Shown one piece after another: positions 17,978 through 27,609 of a stretch of DNA of 64,000 nt; position 1 is the stretch's first letter; the number at the start of each line of letters is the position of its first letter. Under the pieces are notes generated by a model. The model did no database searches. It worked only from the letters and a program-made list of their open reading frames with translations, and was not told where the DNA came from. The position numbers were made by a program, and so were the translations under genes. Source of the stretch: Vicingaceae bacterium (GTDB taxonomy: Bacteria > Bacteroidota > Bacteroidia > Flavobacteriales_E > Vicingaceae); assembly GCA_026003395.1 (NCBI GenBank), contig BPHE01000003.1, positions 190,549 to 254,548 of the forward strand, given 5' to 3'.

Positions 17978-18479
17978 TTGTTCTGAAAATCTACACATAC
18001 CATCTAATTCACTATCTATAAATGAATTTGCAATCATATATTGCTGTGAAATCAATCGAAAAATTGCAGAGAAATTATCAACTCGGTATTTACAACTTTT
18101 ATGGAAAAATCATCATAAAAATTATACCAACCTGCCATGATTAAAAATAGCTGATTTCTTAAAATGAACCATGAATAGGTTTTGTTGGCTGGTAATTCGA
18201 CCTGACATACTTTGAGATATCCTAAGAAATGATATTCCGAGCAAGGTCGACCGACCATGCCGGTGTGGTTTGTGTGGGTTTTTCGTTGTTCAAGCGTTTG
18301 TTTAATCTTGTAGATGAAACCTTGTGAGGTGTTTGAATAAGAAACCTTAAGGCAATATTGTTTGCAAATAATGGACACTCTTCTTTCTAGAGTGGATTTT
18401 AATCTGGAACTGTTTTGACATCATCCTAAAGCCCCAAATTGTAATCTCTGAAACAACTGATCACAGAAAACAATAGGTT
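17978..18479. other. Intergenic region with second decayed remnant
   Basis: A minus-strand open stretch at 18052-18378 encodes 108 residues including TLEQRKTHTNHTGMVGRPC and FLGYLKVCQVELPANK. It is related to the broken peptide at 16390-16530, has no recognised domain and no convincing start, and is treated as a remnant, not as a gene. Confidence 0.4.
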
Positions 18480-19463
18480 CTAAGTCATTTCATCTCTTTC
18501 CATATCGTCGGGCGTTAAATTTGGGCAATTGGTTTTATCGATAATGTAAAGAGGTCTATTTAAAACATTTTTATTGATGCGACTTATGTATTCACCGATA
18601 ATGCCAATGGAAAGCAATTGCACACCACCTATAAATGCAGAACTGATAATCAAAGACGTCCATCCGGTAATGGTACGGTGCAATATAAAATGTGAATAAA
18701 TTGCATATAAAATAATCAAAAACGAAAATAAAGAAATAAATAAACCCATTTTGGTAACTAACTGCAAAGGTTTATCAGAAAAACCGGTTATGCCATCCAT
18801 GGCAAACTGAATCATTTTGCCAAGAGAATATCCTGATTTGCCAAATTTACGTTTATCCCTGACAAACAAAACCTCTGTCTGCCTAAAGCCCAACCAGGCA
18901 ATTTGCCCTCTTAAAAACTTATTTTGCTCAGGCATTTTTTTCAAATAGTTTACTACTTTCCGGTCAATCAACCGGAAATCACCGGTATCCAAAGGTATGT
19001 CAATAGACGTAATACGTTTTAACAAACGATAAAAAATTTTAGCCGATAGTTTTTTAAACATGCTTTCCCCTTTTCTTTCTTTTCTTCTGGCATATACCAC
19101 TTCGAATCCTTGTTTATACTTTTTGTAAAGGTCTACAATCAATTCCGGCGGATCCTGCAAATCTCCGTCAATAATTACCACAGCTTGCCCTGAGGACGCA
19201 TCCAAGCCTGCCATTACGGCAATTTGATGACCAAAATTCCTGCTGAAATTAATATAAAACACTTTAGAATCAATCTCAGCAATCTTTAAAATTTCATTCA
19301 AGGAATTATCTTTACTCCCGTCATTGACAAAAATAATTTCGTATTGTTGGCTGATTTGTATCAAGGTTTTTTGTAGACGTTCATACAGCTCGGGAATATT
19401 GCGTTCTTCATTGTGGATTGGAACAACCACTGAAATTTCCACTTTTTTATTCTTTTCGTTCAT
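18480..19463 (-). CDS. Family 2 glycosyltransferase (DPM1/GtrB-like)
   Basis: A 327-residue membrane-associated glycosyltransferase that probably transfers a sugar from a nucleotide donor to undecaprenyl phosphate. The GT-A domain has VSVVVPIHNEE-type N-terminus (ISVVVPIHNEERNIPELY), FVNDGSKDNS, the metal-binding DGDLQDPPE and the acceptor region LDTGDFRL, followed by two C-terminal transmembrane helices as in GtrB-like proteins. I start it at the ATG at 19463, which removes 21 non-family residues and leaves a 17-base overlap with the GT39 gene upstream. Pairing with a GT39 protein suggests that it makes the lipid-linked sugar which that enzyme uses. Confidence 0.9.
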   Translation of the reverse strand: MNEKNKKVEISVVVPIHNEERNIPELYERLQKTLIQISQQYEIIFVNDGSKDNSLNEILKIAEIDSKVFYINFSRNFGHQIAVMAGLDASSGQAVVIIDGDLQDPPELIVDLYKKYKQGFEVVYARRKERKGESMFKKLSAKIFYRLLKRITSIDIPLDTGDFRLIDRKVVNYLKKMPEQNKFLRGQIAWLGFRQTEVLFVRDKRKFGKSGYSLGKMIQFAMDGITGFSDKPLQLVTKMGLFISLFSFLIILYAIYSHFILHRTITGWTSLIISSAFIGGVQLLSIGIIGEYISRINKNVLNRPLYIIDKTNCPNLTPDDMERDEMT

Positions 19464-20913
19464 ATATTTTATAGATTGAAACCGTGCCAATGGTATCTTT
19501 GATGTCAAATTTATAATGTTCCTCAATATATTGTTTGATATGATTTTGTGACACTATCACCAAATCACCCGGTTGCAAATTCTCCTTGTCTTTCAACGAT
19601 ATTTCGATCCCTTTGTTATTCAACACATTTAAATAAAAAAGCAAGTGCGCATAATAGCCATCGTAAACCAAATAATGTTGATGCAAATGATACTTGCCTT
19701 TCACGGCATCTTTCAAAAAATAACTTATTTCATAAAACTCTTTATCCCAAGGATACTCCTTAGGCAAATAGGTTTTATCTATAATTTTTCGGTATGGTTG
19801 AATGGTTATCAAAAATAAAAAAATATAAGGCATGACATTGTAATTGAGTGTCTTCTTGAACCATGGATAATTATTGACAGTATCGAAAATATAATGAACA
19901 AACAAAGCCACTAAAATTGACAGATAAGGATACAAGGGCACATCGTACCACTCCAATTTTGTTTTTGCTGTTGAAATAACAAGAAAGAATGTGATTATCA
20001 TCCAAAATGAAAACGCAGTAAGCCGATTGATCTTTTGGTTTTTCACCAACATTCCTACAACTAAGCCGGCCGGGACAAACAAATACCAGGCAGTAAATTG
20101 AAAATCGATGAAATTATTATAGTAATACCAAAATCCTTGATGATGATTTTCTATGACTTTAAAATATCGCCCCCCCAGTTCGTTCTCCATTACGGCAGCA
20201 ATATATCCGGGATTATAATATTCACGCAAAGCATAATATCCAAACACAGGTATGACAAAAGTAAGTAGAGCGATGTAAAAATGCTCGTTTTTCAAAACCG
20301 GTAAAAACTGTTTCCGTATGATTGCATAAATGAGAAATGCCGGGAGAAACATCAAACCGGTGACGCTTTTGGTCAAAACAGCCAATGCCATTGAAATGAA
20401 AAAAAGATATAAAAATTTAACTTTTCGTGTTTCAATATAACTAAAAAAGAAAAGGCCTTCCAATGTGGTAAATAATGTCAGCAAAGCATCATAATCTCCC
20501 GTTCTTGTGGCGTGAATATTTATGTAGCCGTGTGATGTAATCAATATCAACACAACAATAAAACCAAACCAAAAATTTTGAAGATACTTCATTGAAAATA
20601 CCAATAAAGCCAGGCAAGTTAGGAATGCGGCAATAGCTGATGGTAGTCTGACTGCAAGTTCGTTAGCGCCCAACATTTTCATAAAAAATGTCTGCAACCA
20701 TATCATCAGCGGAGGTTTGGTATTCCACATATCCGGTTTACCTTCAAAATGAGTGACAATTAGATTTCCATTTTCGGACATCTCATAAGCATTGATTGCC
20801 AATCTTGCTTCATCCCAGATACGAATGGGCAAAGTATCCAAATGACCGAAAATAGGCATATACATCAACCCGGCCAATAAAATGTATTTTACAATGTCAT
20901 AACCTTTGCCCAT
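19447..20913 (-). CDS. ArnT/PMT-like family 39 membrane glycosyltransferase
   Basis: A 488-residue polytopic protein (about ten or eleven hydrophobic helices). The first extracytoplasmic loop holds the acidic motif RIWDEARLAINA typical of ArnT/PMT enzymes, followed by KPPLMIWLQTFFMKMLG. These enzymes transfer a sugar from a polyprenyl-phosphate donor to lipid A, protein or other glycans on the outer face of the inner membrane. It is the first gene of a two-gene leftward operon with the DPM-like transferase, which may supply its donor. Acceptor not predictable. Confidence 0.88.
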   Translation of the reverse strand: MGKGYDIVKYILLAGLMYMPIFGHLDTLPIRIWDEARLAINAYEMSENGNLIVTHFEGKPDMWNTKPPLMIWLQTFFMKMLGANELAVRLPSAIAAFLTCLALLVFSMKYLQNFWFGFIVVLILITSHGYINIHATRTGDYDALLTLFTTLEGLFFFSYIETRKVKFLYLFFISMALAVLTKSVTGLMFLPAFLIYAIIRKQFLPVLKNEHFYIALLTFVIPVFGYYALREYYNPGYIAAVMENELGGRYFKVIENHHQGFWYYYNNFIDFQFTAWYLFVPAGLVVGMLVKNQKINRLTAFSFWMIITFFLVISTAKTKLEWYDVPLYPYLSILVALFVHYIFDTVNNYPWFKKTLNYNVMPYIFLFLITIQPYRKIIDKTYLPKEYPWDKEFYEISYFLKDAVKGKYHLHQHYLVYDGYYAHLLFYLNVLNNKGIEISLKDKENLQPGDLVIVSQNHIKQYIEEHYKFDIKDTIGTVSIYKIYERKE

Positions 20914-21156
20914 AACCCATTATAAAAAATATTTTTTTGCAAAAATGAACATTTATATCGATACTGTAAATCAAATGAAAATTTCAATTATACGACAATT
21001 TAATAAATCAATTGGAAGATATACCTAATTGAAATAAAATGAAAATGACACGAACATTTTTATTCGTTAATCAATCAAAGGCTAATTGAATTATGAAAAT
21101 TTGGAAAAATATTAGCCGTGGAAAAAAACTAAACTGTAAATGCCCCTTTGATGAAA

Positions 21157-21663
21157 TCATCTTTTTTTATATACAGGCACGGCCGAACATGCCTCTCCAT
21201 ACATTATACTCCGGGCGGTCTGCATCAACTTTTGTGTTAATGCGGCATATACATATGAAGGTAAGTCCATCTTTGAACAACCTTTTATCAAAATGCGTTT
21301 GTCTTTGTATTCCTGCTCATTAATTTGTTCGATTTTTTGCAATGTCTTAAACATCCTGATGGCGAACTCATCCAATGCATAAACCTCTTTTGCAAATGGC
21401 CGTATCGATCTCACTGCCCACATGTATGCCCAATGAGGAACCAAAATATCTTTATCACTACAAACAACCGATACTATTTTATTTTGATATTTGGAAAAAT
21501 CGAATTGGTTAAAAAACTCTTTTAAATGTTTTTCCCTGATCAGCCCGCTCGCATCTTTGCCATCTGCCAGATCGAAAACATCGATGTTTTCTGAAAAATA
21601 CCATGCTTCAGGGTCCAGGGTGATCAATCCTGCTTCTTCCACTTTGTTAATTAACTGCTCCAT
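21157..21663 (-). CDS. DUF2480 family protein
   Basis: A 168-residue soluble protein of the Bacteroidota-specific DUF2480 family (N-terminus LINKVEEAGLITLDPEAWY; internal VSVVCSDKDILVPHWAYM; Cys in KGCSKMDLPSYVYAALTQK). Function is not established. It closes the SUF operon, 11 bases after the DUF59 gene, a position it often shares in Bacteroidota, which suggests a role linked to iron-sulfur assembly. That link is inference from context only. Confidence 0.85.
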   Translation of the reverse strand: MEQLINKVEEAGLITLDPEAWYFSENIDVFDLADGKDASGLIREKHLKEFFNQFDFSKYQNKIVSVVCSDKDILVPHWAYMWAVRSIRPFAKEVYALDEFAIRMFKTLQKIEQINEQEYKDKRILIKGCSKMDLPSYVYAALTQKLMQTARSIMYGEACSAVPVYKKR

Positions 21664-21674
21664 GTTTGCACAAT

Positions 21675-22025
21675 TTAAATGAACCCAAGTTCCAATTTCG
21701 CTTCATCGCTCATCATATCCTTGTTCCATGGCGGGTCCCAGGTTATTGTGACCTTCACATCTCTTACAGACCAAAGGCCTTCCACTTTTTGTTTGACTTC
21801 GTCGGGCAAACTTTCGGCCACAGGGCAATGGGGTGAAGTTAATGTCATTACAATCTCAACATCTGCATTATCAGAAACAATGATATCATATACCAGCCCA
21901 AGCTCATAGATATCCACAGGTATCTCCGGATCATAGACAGTTTTCAAAACCTGAATAACCTGTTTTTTTATCTCTTCTTTTTCTTCAGGTGTAAGCTTGT
22001 TATTATTTTCGCCGTTTGTATTCAT
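21675..22025 (-). CDS. sufT: SUF-associated DUF59 (MIP18-like) iron-sulfur assembly protein
   Basis: A 116-residue single-domain DUF59/MIP18-family protein: VLKTVYDPEIPVDIYELGLVYDI, then the conserved Cys in TSPHCPVAESLP and the closing TITWDPPWNKDMMSDEAKLELG. Members act as auxiliary or maturation factors for iron-sulfur proteins. It overlaps the sufE-like gene by four bases (ATGA) and lies within the SUF operon. The sufT symbol is by family and context. Confidence 0.88.
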   Translation of the reverse strand: MNTNGENNNKLTPEEKEEIKKQVIQVLKTVYDPEIPVDIYELGLVYDIIVSDNADVEIVMTLTSPHCPVAESLPDEVKQKVEGLWSVRDVKVTITWDPPWNKDMMSDEAKLELGFI

Positions 22026-22459
22026 GTTTTTTCACTGTTTTTAAGCTTCAACCCTAAAGCAAAAAATTTTATGTGCTTAATCATAGCGACAAGACCGTTG
22101 GCACGTGTTGGCGACAAATGTTCTTTCAATCCGATTTTATCGACAAAATAAATATCTGCATTGATAATATCATCAGGGGTTTGATGATTAAAAACTCTCA
22201 ACAACAAAGCAATGATGCCTTTGGTTATGATGGCATCGCTATCTGCAATATAGGATACTTTACCATCCGGCAGTAGTTCCCCCCAAAGCCACACGCGGCT
22301 TTGACAACCTTTTATCAGGTTTTCGTCTATCTTATGCTGCTCATCCATGGGTGGCAAAGATTTGCCCAATTCTATGATATATTCGTATTTACTCTCCCAG
22401 TCCTGTAAAAATTGAAACTCTTCAATAATTTCTTTTTGTATTTGGTCGATATTGTTCAT
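22022..22459 (-). CDS. sufE: SufE-like sulfur acceptor
   Basis: A 145-residue SufE-domain protein that takes persulfide sulfur from SufS and passes it to the SufBCD scaffold. The acceptor Cys52 sits in the family motif LIKGCQSRVWLW. Length and the GLKEHLSPTRANGLVAMIKHIK C-terminal helix fit the family. It overlaps sufS by four bases and the DUF59 gene by four bases, so translation is tightly coupled along the operon. Confidence 0.95.
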   Translation of the reverse strand: MNNIDQIQKEIIEEFQFLQDWESKYEYIIELGKSLPPMDEQHKIDENLIKGCQSRVWLWGELLPDGKVSYIADSDAIITKGIIALLLRVFNHQTPDDIINADIYFVDKIGLKEHLSPTRANGLVAMIKHIKFFALGLKLKNSEKT

Positions 22460-23712
22460 GCCAACAACATTTGTTTGGTTTTTGTCAATGCCTGCCGAAA
22501 AATTTCAATTTCTTCTTCGTTGTTGTAGAATGCCAATGAAGCTCTCACAGTGCCCGGTATATTAAAAAACTGCATGATCGGTTGAGTGCAATGATGACCG
22601 GTTCTGACGGCAACCCCTTGATTGTCAAGCAATGTGCCGATATCATAAGGGTGAACGTTATTGATTAAGAAAGAAAATGTTGCTATTTTGTGGTTGCCGG
22701 TGCCGTAGATAGTGATTTCCTTAAATTCATCCAGCACTTTTTGCATACTCGATTTTAATTGCTCTTCACGTAATTTAATGTTTTTTTTGCCTATTTTACC
22801 AATATACTTGATAGCTTCCGACAACCCAACGGCTTGGGCAAAAGGCGGTGTCCCGGCTTCAAATCTGAAAGGTGGTTTTTGAAATGTCGACTTTTCCAAT
22901 GTAACCTCTTCAATCATATCTCCCCCACCTTTGTATGGTGGTAGTTCACACAATACTTCATATTTTCCATATAACACCCCTATGCCGGTTGGTCCAAGCA
23001 TTTTGTGCCCTGAGAAAACATAGAAGGTACAATTTAAATCTTGAACATCAATTTCTTCATGCAAAACAGCCTGGGCTCCATCTATCAATGTCATGATGCC
23101 TTTTTGATTGCAATAATCGACAATTGTTTTTACGGGATTTATTGTGCCAAGTGTGTTAGAAACATGTGTCATTGCCACAAGGCGTGTTTTAGGTGTGATG
23201 TAACTTTTCCAGTTTTCATCAAGATCGCCCGATTGTGTGATGGGTATGTACTTCAAAATTGCTCCGGTGGTTTCACACAACAATTGCCAGGGCACAATAT
23301 TGCTATGATGTTCCATGGCTGTAATCAAAATTTCGTCCCCTCTGCCTACTACACCACGGGATAAAGCCATGGCCACCAAATTTATGGCATCGGTTGTACC
23401 GGAAGTAAATATAATTTCTTCATGTTTTTGGGCTCCTATAAACTGCTTTACATTTTCCCGTGCTTCCTCGTATAGATCTGTGGCTTTATTGCTCAAATAA
23501 TGAACTCCCCTGTGCACATTGCTGTTAAATTTCAAATAAAATTCGCGTTCGGCTTCTATCACCTGTATGGGCTTTTGAGTCGTAGCGCCATTATCAAAAT
23601 ATACCAATTGTTTATCTCTAACCTTGGTATTTAAAATTGGGAAATCCTCGCGAATCTTTTTCCAATCTACCGGGCTTGCTTGTGTTTGTTTATCTTCGGC
23701 TTTAAGATTCAT
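22456..23712 (-). CDS. sufS: Cysteine desulfurase SufS
   Basis: PLP-dependent desulfurase releasing sulfur from cysteine for cluster assembly. The 418-residue protein shows YFDNGATTQKP near the N-terminus, TEHHSN-type MEHHSNIVPW, the PLP lysine in FSGHKMLGPTG (Lys237) and the catalytic Cys375 in VRTGHHCTQP on the short loop typical of group II enzymes that need SufE. It lies 20 bases after the sufD fragment and overlaps sufE. Confidence 0.97.
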   Translation of the reverse strand: MNLKAEDKQTQASPVDWKKIREDFPILNTKVRDKQLVYFDNGATTQKPIQVIEAEREFYLKFNSNVHRGVHYLSNKATDLYEEARENVKQFIGAQKHEEIIFTSGTTDAINLVAMALSRGVVGRGDEILITAMEHHSNIVPWQLLCETTGAILKYIPITQSGDLDENWKSYITPKTRLVAMTHVSNTLGTINPVKTIVDYCNQKGIMTLIDGAQAVLHEEIDVQDLNCTFYVFSGHKMLGPTGIGVLYGKYEVLCELPPYKGGGDMIEEVTLEKSTFQKPPFRFEAGTPPFAQAVGLSEAIKYIGKIGKKNIKLREEQLKSSMQKVLDEFKEITIYGTGNHKIATFSFLINNVHPYDIGTLLDNQGVAVRTGHHCTQPIMQFFNIPGTVRASLAFYNNEEEIEIFRQALTKTKQMLLA

Positions 23713-23732
23713 GGGTATGAAATAGCAATAAT

Positions 23733-23990
23733 TTATATTTCTAAAATTTGTTCCAATCTTTCGTAAATCTTTGATTTGATATTTTCATGAGAAACTTTTT
23801 CTATAATTTCTCCGGCAAATGCCTGAATCAAAAGCTTGCGCGCCATATTGACGGAAATACCTCTCGTTTGCATGTAGAACATGGCAGAATCATCAAGTTT
23901 TCCGACTGTGCATCCATGACTACACTTGACATCGTCGGCATAAATTTCCAATTCGGGTTTGGCATCCACTTCTGCTTCATCGCTAAGCAT
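23733..23990 (-). CDS. sufD: SufD, C-terminal fragment (frameshifted gene)
   Basis: The last 85 residues of SufD, separated from the N-terminal 300-odd residues by a frameshift. It carries the conserved beta-helix end and C-terminal helices: ADDVKCSHGCTVGKLDDSAMFYMQTRGI and AFAGEIIEKV. The natural frame continues upstream to about 24034; deleting one base in the stretch AGCATCTCTG (plus strand, 24027-24036) rejoins both parts as VRQDAQKTQAYQANDNIMLSDEAEVD. The internal ATG at 23990 is unlikely to be a real start. Without repair, the SufD subunit would be truncated. Confidence 0.85.
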   Translation of the reverse strand: MLSDEAEVDAKPELEIYADDVKCSHGCTVGKLDDSAMFYMQTRGISVNMARKLLIQAFAGEIIEKVSHENIKSKIYERLEQILEI

Positions 23991-23997
23991 TATGTTA

Positions 23998-24978
23998 TCA
24001 TTGGCTTGATAGGCCTGTGTTTTTTGAGCATCTCTGCCTTACCAGCACTTTGCCGTTAAACACAGCCCTGCTCCGCCCTGTCAGCACTCCTTTGAACTTC
24101 TCGTCGGAATGTGCGTTTGCCACCGCATGATCAATAAATGTATGATTGTCGGCATGCATCCGACCGTGTGTCGTATATAAACCATAAAGCTTTGCCTCGG
24201 CTCCACCTCCGGTCAAATGATGATTGATGTTGTTACGTATCAGTTTCCCGTTGATGTTAAATACCAACCCGCTTATGGTGCTATTGGCTGCTTGTTGGCT
24301 TGCAAGATTAACAATGGCTGCCTGATCGTTTCCATGAAAATCTTCAATCAATAGATATTCCAAATGGGATGATTCTTGTGAAAAAATTTCAATGACGGGT
24401 ATTGTTAGCCATTCGCTGTCATCTGCTGTCTCAATAGTAAATACAAATGATGATTTTGAGAGTTTTCCTGCTTCTATCATAATACGTGGGAAAGCAATTG
24501 ATGCATCGTCGTGAATCAAACGGACATGCACAGTCGCTTCAATTTCTGCTTTGGGCAAAACGCTTATCTTGACGATATCATTGCAAAATGCGCGGTTTAG
24601 ATGTGGAAAAACATCTGAATTGTTTTCAAACAACCGGTTAAAGTTTTCACCGGTTTGTTGATCATTCAATACTTCTATTTTTATTTCATCAAGAAGGCAC
24701 GAATTTTCAATCAAAAATCCGTTTTTGACGGTAATGTGATGTTCTGTTTTAAAAGGGGAAGGTATATTGGGCAAAGAAGAAGGTACCGGTAGATTGTATT
24801 TTTTTTGAACATATTTTTGGACGCGCGTATATTTCCAATATTCGGTCTTCGAATCCGGCAACCCTATCTGTGTTGCTTTGTCTAAATAAACGATACGTAT
24901 ATCATTCAAAGGTCTTGAGACCAAATCTTCTATAAAAGTGCCTTTCCAATTATCTGAGAGAACTTCGGTTGATTTCAT
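23998..24978 (-). CDS. sufD: SufD, N-terminal fragment (frameshifted gene)
   Basis: Component of the SufB-SufC-SufD scaffold on which iron-sulfur clusters form. The fragment (326 residues, the last 12 out of register) contains the N-terminal helical region (SDNWKGTFIEDL, GLPDSKTEYWKYTRV) and most of the beta-helix, including HTFIDHAVANAHSDEKFKGVLTGRSRAVFNGKVLVRQ, then changes frame at about 24034 and stops at 23998. It overlaps sufC by four bases. The rest of the operon is intact, so a one-base sequencing or assembly error is as likely as true loss. Confidence 0.88.
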   Translation of the reverse strand: MKSTEVLSDNWKGTFIEDLVSRPLNDIRIVYLDKATQIGLPDSKTEYWKYTRVQKYVQKKYNLPVPSSLPNIPSPFKTEHHITVKNGFLIENSCLLDEIKIEVLNDQQTGENFNRLFENNSDVFPHLNRAFCNDIVKISVLPKAEIEATVHVRLIHDDASIAFPRIMIEAGKLSKSSFVFTIETADDSEWLTIPVIEIFSQESSHLEYLLIEDFHGNDQAAIVNLASQQAANSTISGLVFNINGKLIRNNINHHLTGGGAEAKLYGLYTTHGRMHADNHTFIDHAVANAHSDEKFKGVLTGRSRAVFNGKVLVRQRCSKNTGLSSQ

Positions 24979-25748
24979 TCGTTCAACATTTTTGCAGATT
25001 CTTCTTTAATAAAATCATATCCTTTTTCTTCCAATTCCAGGGCTAATTCAGGACCACCCGATCTTACAATCCGGCCATTATACAACACATGAACAAAATC
25101 GGGCTTTATGTATTGCAAAAGACGGTAATAATGCGTAATAACCATGAATGACCGTTTGCCGTCACGGAGCTTATTCACACCTTCGGCAACAATTTTCAAT
25201 GCATCTATATCAAGCCCCGAATCGGTCTCGTCCAGAATTGCCAACTTTGGTTCCAGAATGGACATTTGAAAAATTTCGTTACGTTTTTTTTCTCCTCCCG
25301 AAAAACCTTCATTCAACGAACGTTGAAGAAGCGACGGGTCCATCTTGACCAAAGCTGCTTTTTCTTTGATTAGGTTTAACATCTCTTTTGCCTCCAATGG
25401 CTCAAGTCCATGATATTTTCTTTTTTCGTTTAAAGCGGTTTTGATAAATTGCATGTTGCTAACGCCGGGGATTTCCACAGGATATTGAAATGCAAGGAAC
25501 ACCCCTTCGTTGGCGCGTTCTTCGGGCGATAATTCCAACAAATTTTTTCCTTCAAATAAAATTTCCCCTTCAGTAACTTCATAATTTTCATTTCCGGCAA
25601 TCACAGCAGAGAGCGTACTTTTGCCCGAACCATTTGGCCCCATGATAGCGTGGACTTCGCCATAACCAATAGAAAGGTCTAAACCTTTTAAAATCTCTTT
25701 TTCGTCGATTGTTGCCTTCAATCCTTTTATTTCCAGTAATTTTTCCAT
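24975..25748 (-). CDS. sufC: Fe-S cluster assembly ATPase SufC
   Basis: ABC-type ATPase of the SufBCD complex. Walker A is GPNGSGKSTLSAVIAG, the signature is GFSGGEKKRNEI, Walker B is LAILDETDSGLDIDAL. With the start at the ATG at 25748 (MEKLLEIKGLKATI) the protein is 257 residues, the usual length; a longer open frame upstream runs into the end of sufB and has no family similarity. It lies 38 bases after sufB and overlaps sufD by four bases. Confidence 0.97.
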   Translation of the reverse strand: MEKLLEIKGLKATIDEKEILKGLDLSIGYGEVHAIMGPNGSGKSTLSAVIAGNENYEVTEGEILFEGKNLLELSPEERANEGVFLAFQYPVEIPGVSNMQFIKTALNEKRKYHGLEPLEAKEMLNLIKEKAALVKMDPSLLQRSLNEGFSGGEKKRNEIFQMSILEPKLAILDETDSGLDIDALKIVAEGVNKLRDGKRSFMVITHYYRLLQYIKPDFVHVLYNGRIVRSGGPELALELEEKGYDFIKEESAKMLNE

Positions 25749-25786
25749 GATATTTATTATTTTTTCAGATTTAATATAATGGTTGA

Positions 25787-27232
25787 TTAACCAACACTGC
25801 CCTCCAAACTTATTTCCAATAATTTTTTTGCTTCCACGGCAAATTCCATAGGTAGTTTGTCCAACACTTCCTTGCAATATCCGTTGACAATCAGAGCAAC
25901 GGCTTTTTCGGTATCAATACCCCGTTGATTGCAATAAAATATTTGGTCTTCGCCTATTTTGGATGTAGTGGCTTCGTGTTCAACTTGAGATGAATTATTT
26001 TGCACCTCAATGTAAGGAAAAGTATGGGCACCACAAGTATCGCTCATCAACAAAGAATCGCACTGTGTAAAATTACGGCTATTCACTGCCGATCTGTTTA
26101 TTTTTACCAAACCTCTGTAAGAATTGTTACTTCTACCGGCACTTATACCTTTTGAAATTATGGTGCTTTTGGTATTTTTCCCAATGTGAATCATTTTTGT
26201 TCCGGTATCTGCCTGTTGATGATTGTTGGTGAGAGCAACCGAATAAAACTCACCGATACTGTTATCCCCTTTTAATATACAAGAAGGATATTTCCATGTG
26301 ATGGCACTGCCTGTTTCCACTTGTGTCCAACTGATTTTAGAATTTTTACCTGCACACAACCCCCGTTTGGTGACAAAATTAAACACCCCACCGTGGCCAT
26401 TTTTGTCACCCGGGAACCAATTCTGCACAGTCGAATATTTAATCTCGGCATCATCCAAAGCAATTAGTTCGACAACTGCGGCATGCAACTGATTTTCGTC
26501 CCTTTGAGGCGCCGTGCATCCCTCCAAATAACTTACGTAACTTCCTTTGTCGGCTATTACCAAAGTACGCTCAAATTGACCGGTTTTTGCTTCGTTTATT
26601 CTGAAATATGTGGACAATTCCATAGGACAACGTACTCCCGGAGGTATATAACAAAAAGATCCGTCGCTAAACACGGCAGAATTAAGCGCTGCATAAAAAT
26701 TGTCGGTCATTGGCACCACCGTTCCAAGATACTTTCTCACCAAATCGGGATGTTTTTGAACAGCTTCACTAAATGAACAAAAGATGATACCCAATTCAGC
26801 GAGTTTTTCTTTAAACGTGGTTGTAACCGAAACACTATCTATCACAGCATCCACAGCCACACCGGCAAGGGCCTTTTGTTCTTCCAACGGCACTCCCAAA
26901 CGTTCGAAAATTTTCAAAAGTTCGGGATCGGCTTCCTCGAGCGAGTTTAATTTTTTCCGCTTGGGAGCTGCATAATAGTGAATGTCCTGGAAATCGATTA
27001 CGGGATATTTTAAATGAGGCCAATGTCTTGGCTCATCCATTTTCAACCATGCGGCATATGCCTTTAAACGAAAATCCAGCAACCATTCCGGTTCATTTTT
27101 TTTCGCTGAAATTTGCCTGATAATATCTTCATTTAGTCCTTTTGGCAATTTTTCACTTTCGATGGGCGCCACCCATCCGTGTTCATACTCTTTTTCTGTG
27201 GCTTTTTTCAGTATTTCATTTTGATCACTCAT
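25787..27232 (-). CDS. sufB: Fe-S cluster assembly scaffold SufB
   Basis: Core scaffold subunit for cluster assembly. The 481-residue protein has the typical N-terminus ([13 protein letters not shown]), [34 protein letters not shown], the central beta-helix and the conserved C-terminal end [28 protein letters not shown] chose the ATG at 27232 (MSDQNEIL), since the 19 codons before it are not conserved family sequence and overlap the sufA-like gene. It follows that gene by 13 bases. Confidence 0.97.
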   Translation of the reverse strand: MSDQNEILKKATEKEYEHGWVAPIESEKLPKGLNEDIIRQISAKKNEPEWLLDFRLKAYAAWLKMDEPRHWPHLKYPVIDFQDIHYYAAPKRKKLNSLEEADPELLKIFERLGVPLEEQKALAGVAVDAVIDSVSVTTTFKEKLAELGIIFCSFSEAVQKHPDLVRKYLGTVVPMTDNFYAALNSAVFSDGSFCYIPPGVRCPMELSTYFRINEAKTGQFERTLVIADKGSYVSYLEGCTAPQRDENQLHAAVVELIALDDAEIKYSTVQNWFPGDKNGHGGVFNFVTKRGLCAGKNSKISWTQVETGSAITWKYPSCILKGDNSIGEFYSVALTNNHQQADTGTKMIHIGKNTKSTIISKGISAGRSNNSYRGLVKINRSAVNSRNFTQCDSLLMSDTCGAHTFPYIEVQNNSSQVEHEATTSKIGEDQIFYCNQRGIDTEKAVALIVNGYCKEVLDKLPMEFAVEAKKLLEISLEGSVG

Positions 27233-27245
27233 ATAAAAAATTTTT

Positions 27246-27572
27246 TTAAACAGCAAAGCTTTCTCCACAACCGCAAGTACGCGAAGCATTAGGATTGTTA
27301 AAGAAAAATCCTTTTCCTTTTAATCCTCCGGAATAATCGAGCACCGTTCCGGCCAGATAGAGAATACTTTTTTTGTCGCAAACAATTCTAATTCCGTTAT
27401 CTTCAAACACTTTGTCATTTTCAGAAATATTGTCATCGATATCCAACATGTATGTAAAGCCGGAACACCCCCCCATTTTCACCCCCACACGCAAAAAGGC
27501 GTTTTCGCTTTTGCCTTCTTGTCTGACTATTTCTAGAAACTTATCCCGTGCGGCATCTGTAACTTTTATCAT
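27246..27572 (-). CDS. sufA: A-type iron-sulfur assembly protein (SufA/IscA family)
   Basis: First gene of the SUF operon, 108 residues. A-type carriers bind iron or clusters through three cysteines; here they are Cys36 (GGCSGF), Cys100 and Cys102 (CGCGESF). The start [16 protein letters not shown] fits the family. A -7-like TATTTTTG box lies about 30 bases upstream on this strand. Distinguishing SufA from IscA or ErpA is not possible from sequence; the symbol follows operon context. Confidence 0.93.
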   Translation of the reverse strand: MIKVTDAARDKFLEIVRQEGKSENAFLRVGVKMGGCSGFTYMLDIDDNISENDKVFEDNGIRIVCDKKSILYLAGTVLDYSGGLKGKGFFFNNPNASRTCGCGESFAV

Positions 27573-27601
27573 AGCTTATTTAAATTTATTCCAATTAAAC
27601 G

Positions 27602-27609
27602 CAAAAATA
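27602..27609 (-). promoter_or_regulatory. Putative -7 box of the SUF operon
   Basis: On the minus strand the bases read TATTTTTG, matching TAnnTTTG, 29 bases before the sufA-like ATG. No clear -33 element. The upstream sequence is an old transposase remnant, so the native -33 region may have been replaced. Confidence 0.45.

Noticed and set aside
18052..18378. 108-codon minus-strand ORF between the peptidase and the glycosyltransferase gene
   Set aside because: No domain, no signal or start context; aligns with a stop-containing stretch at 16390-16530, so treated as a remnant.
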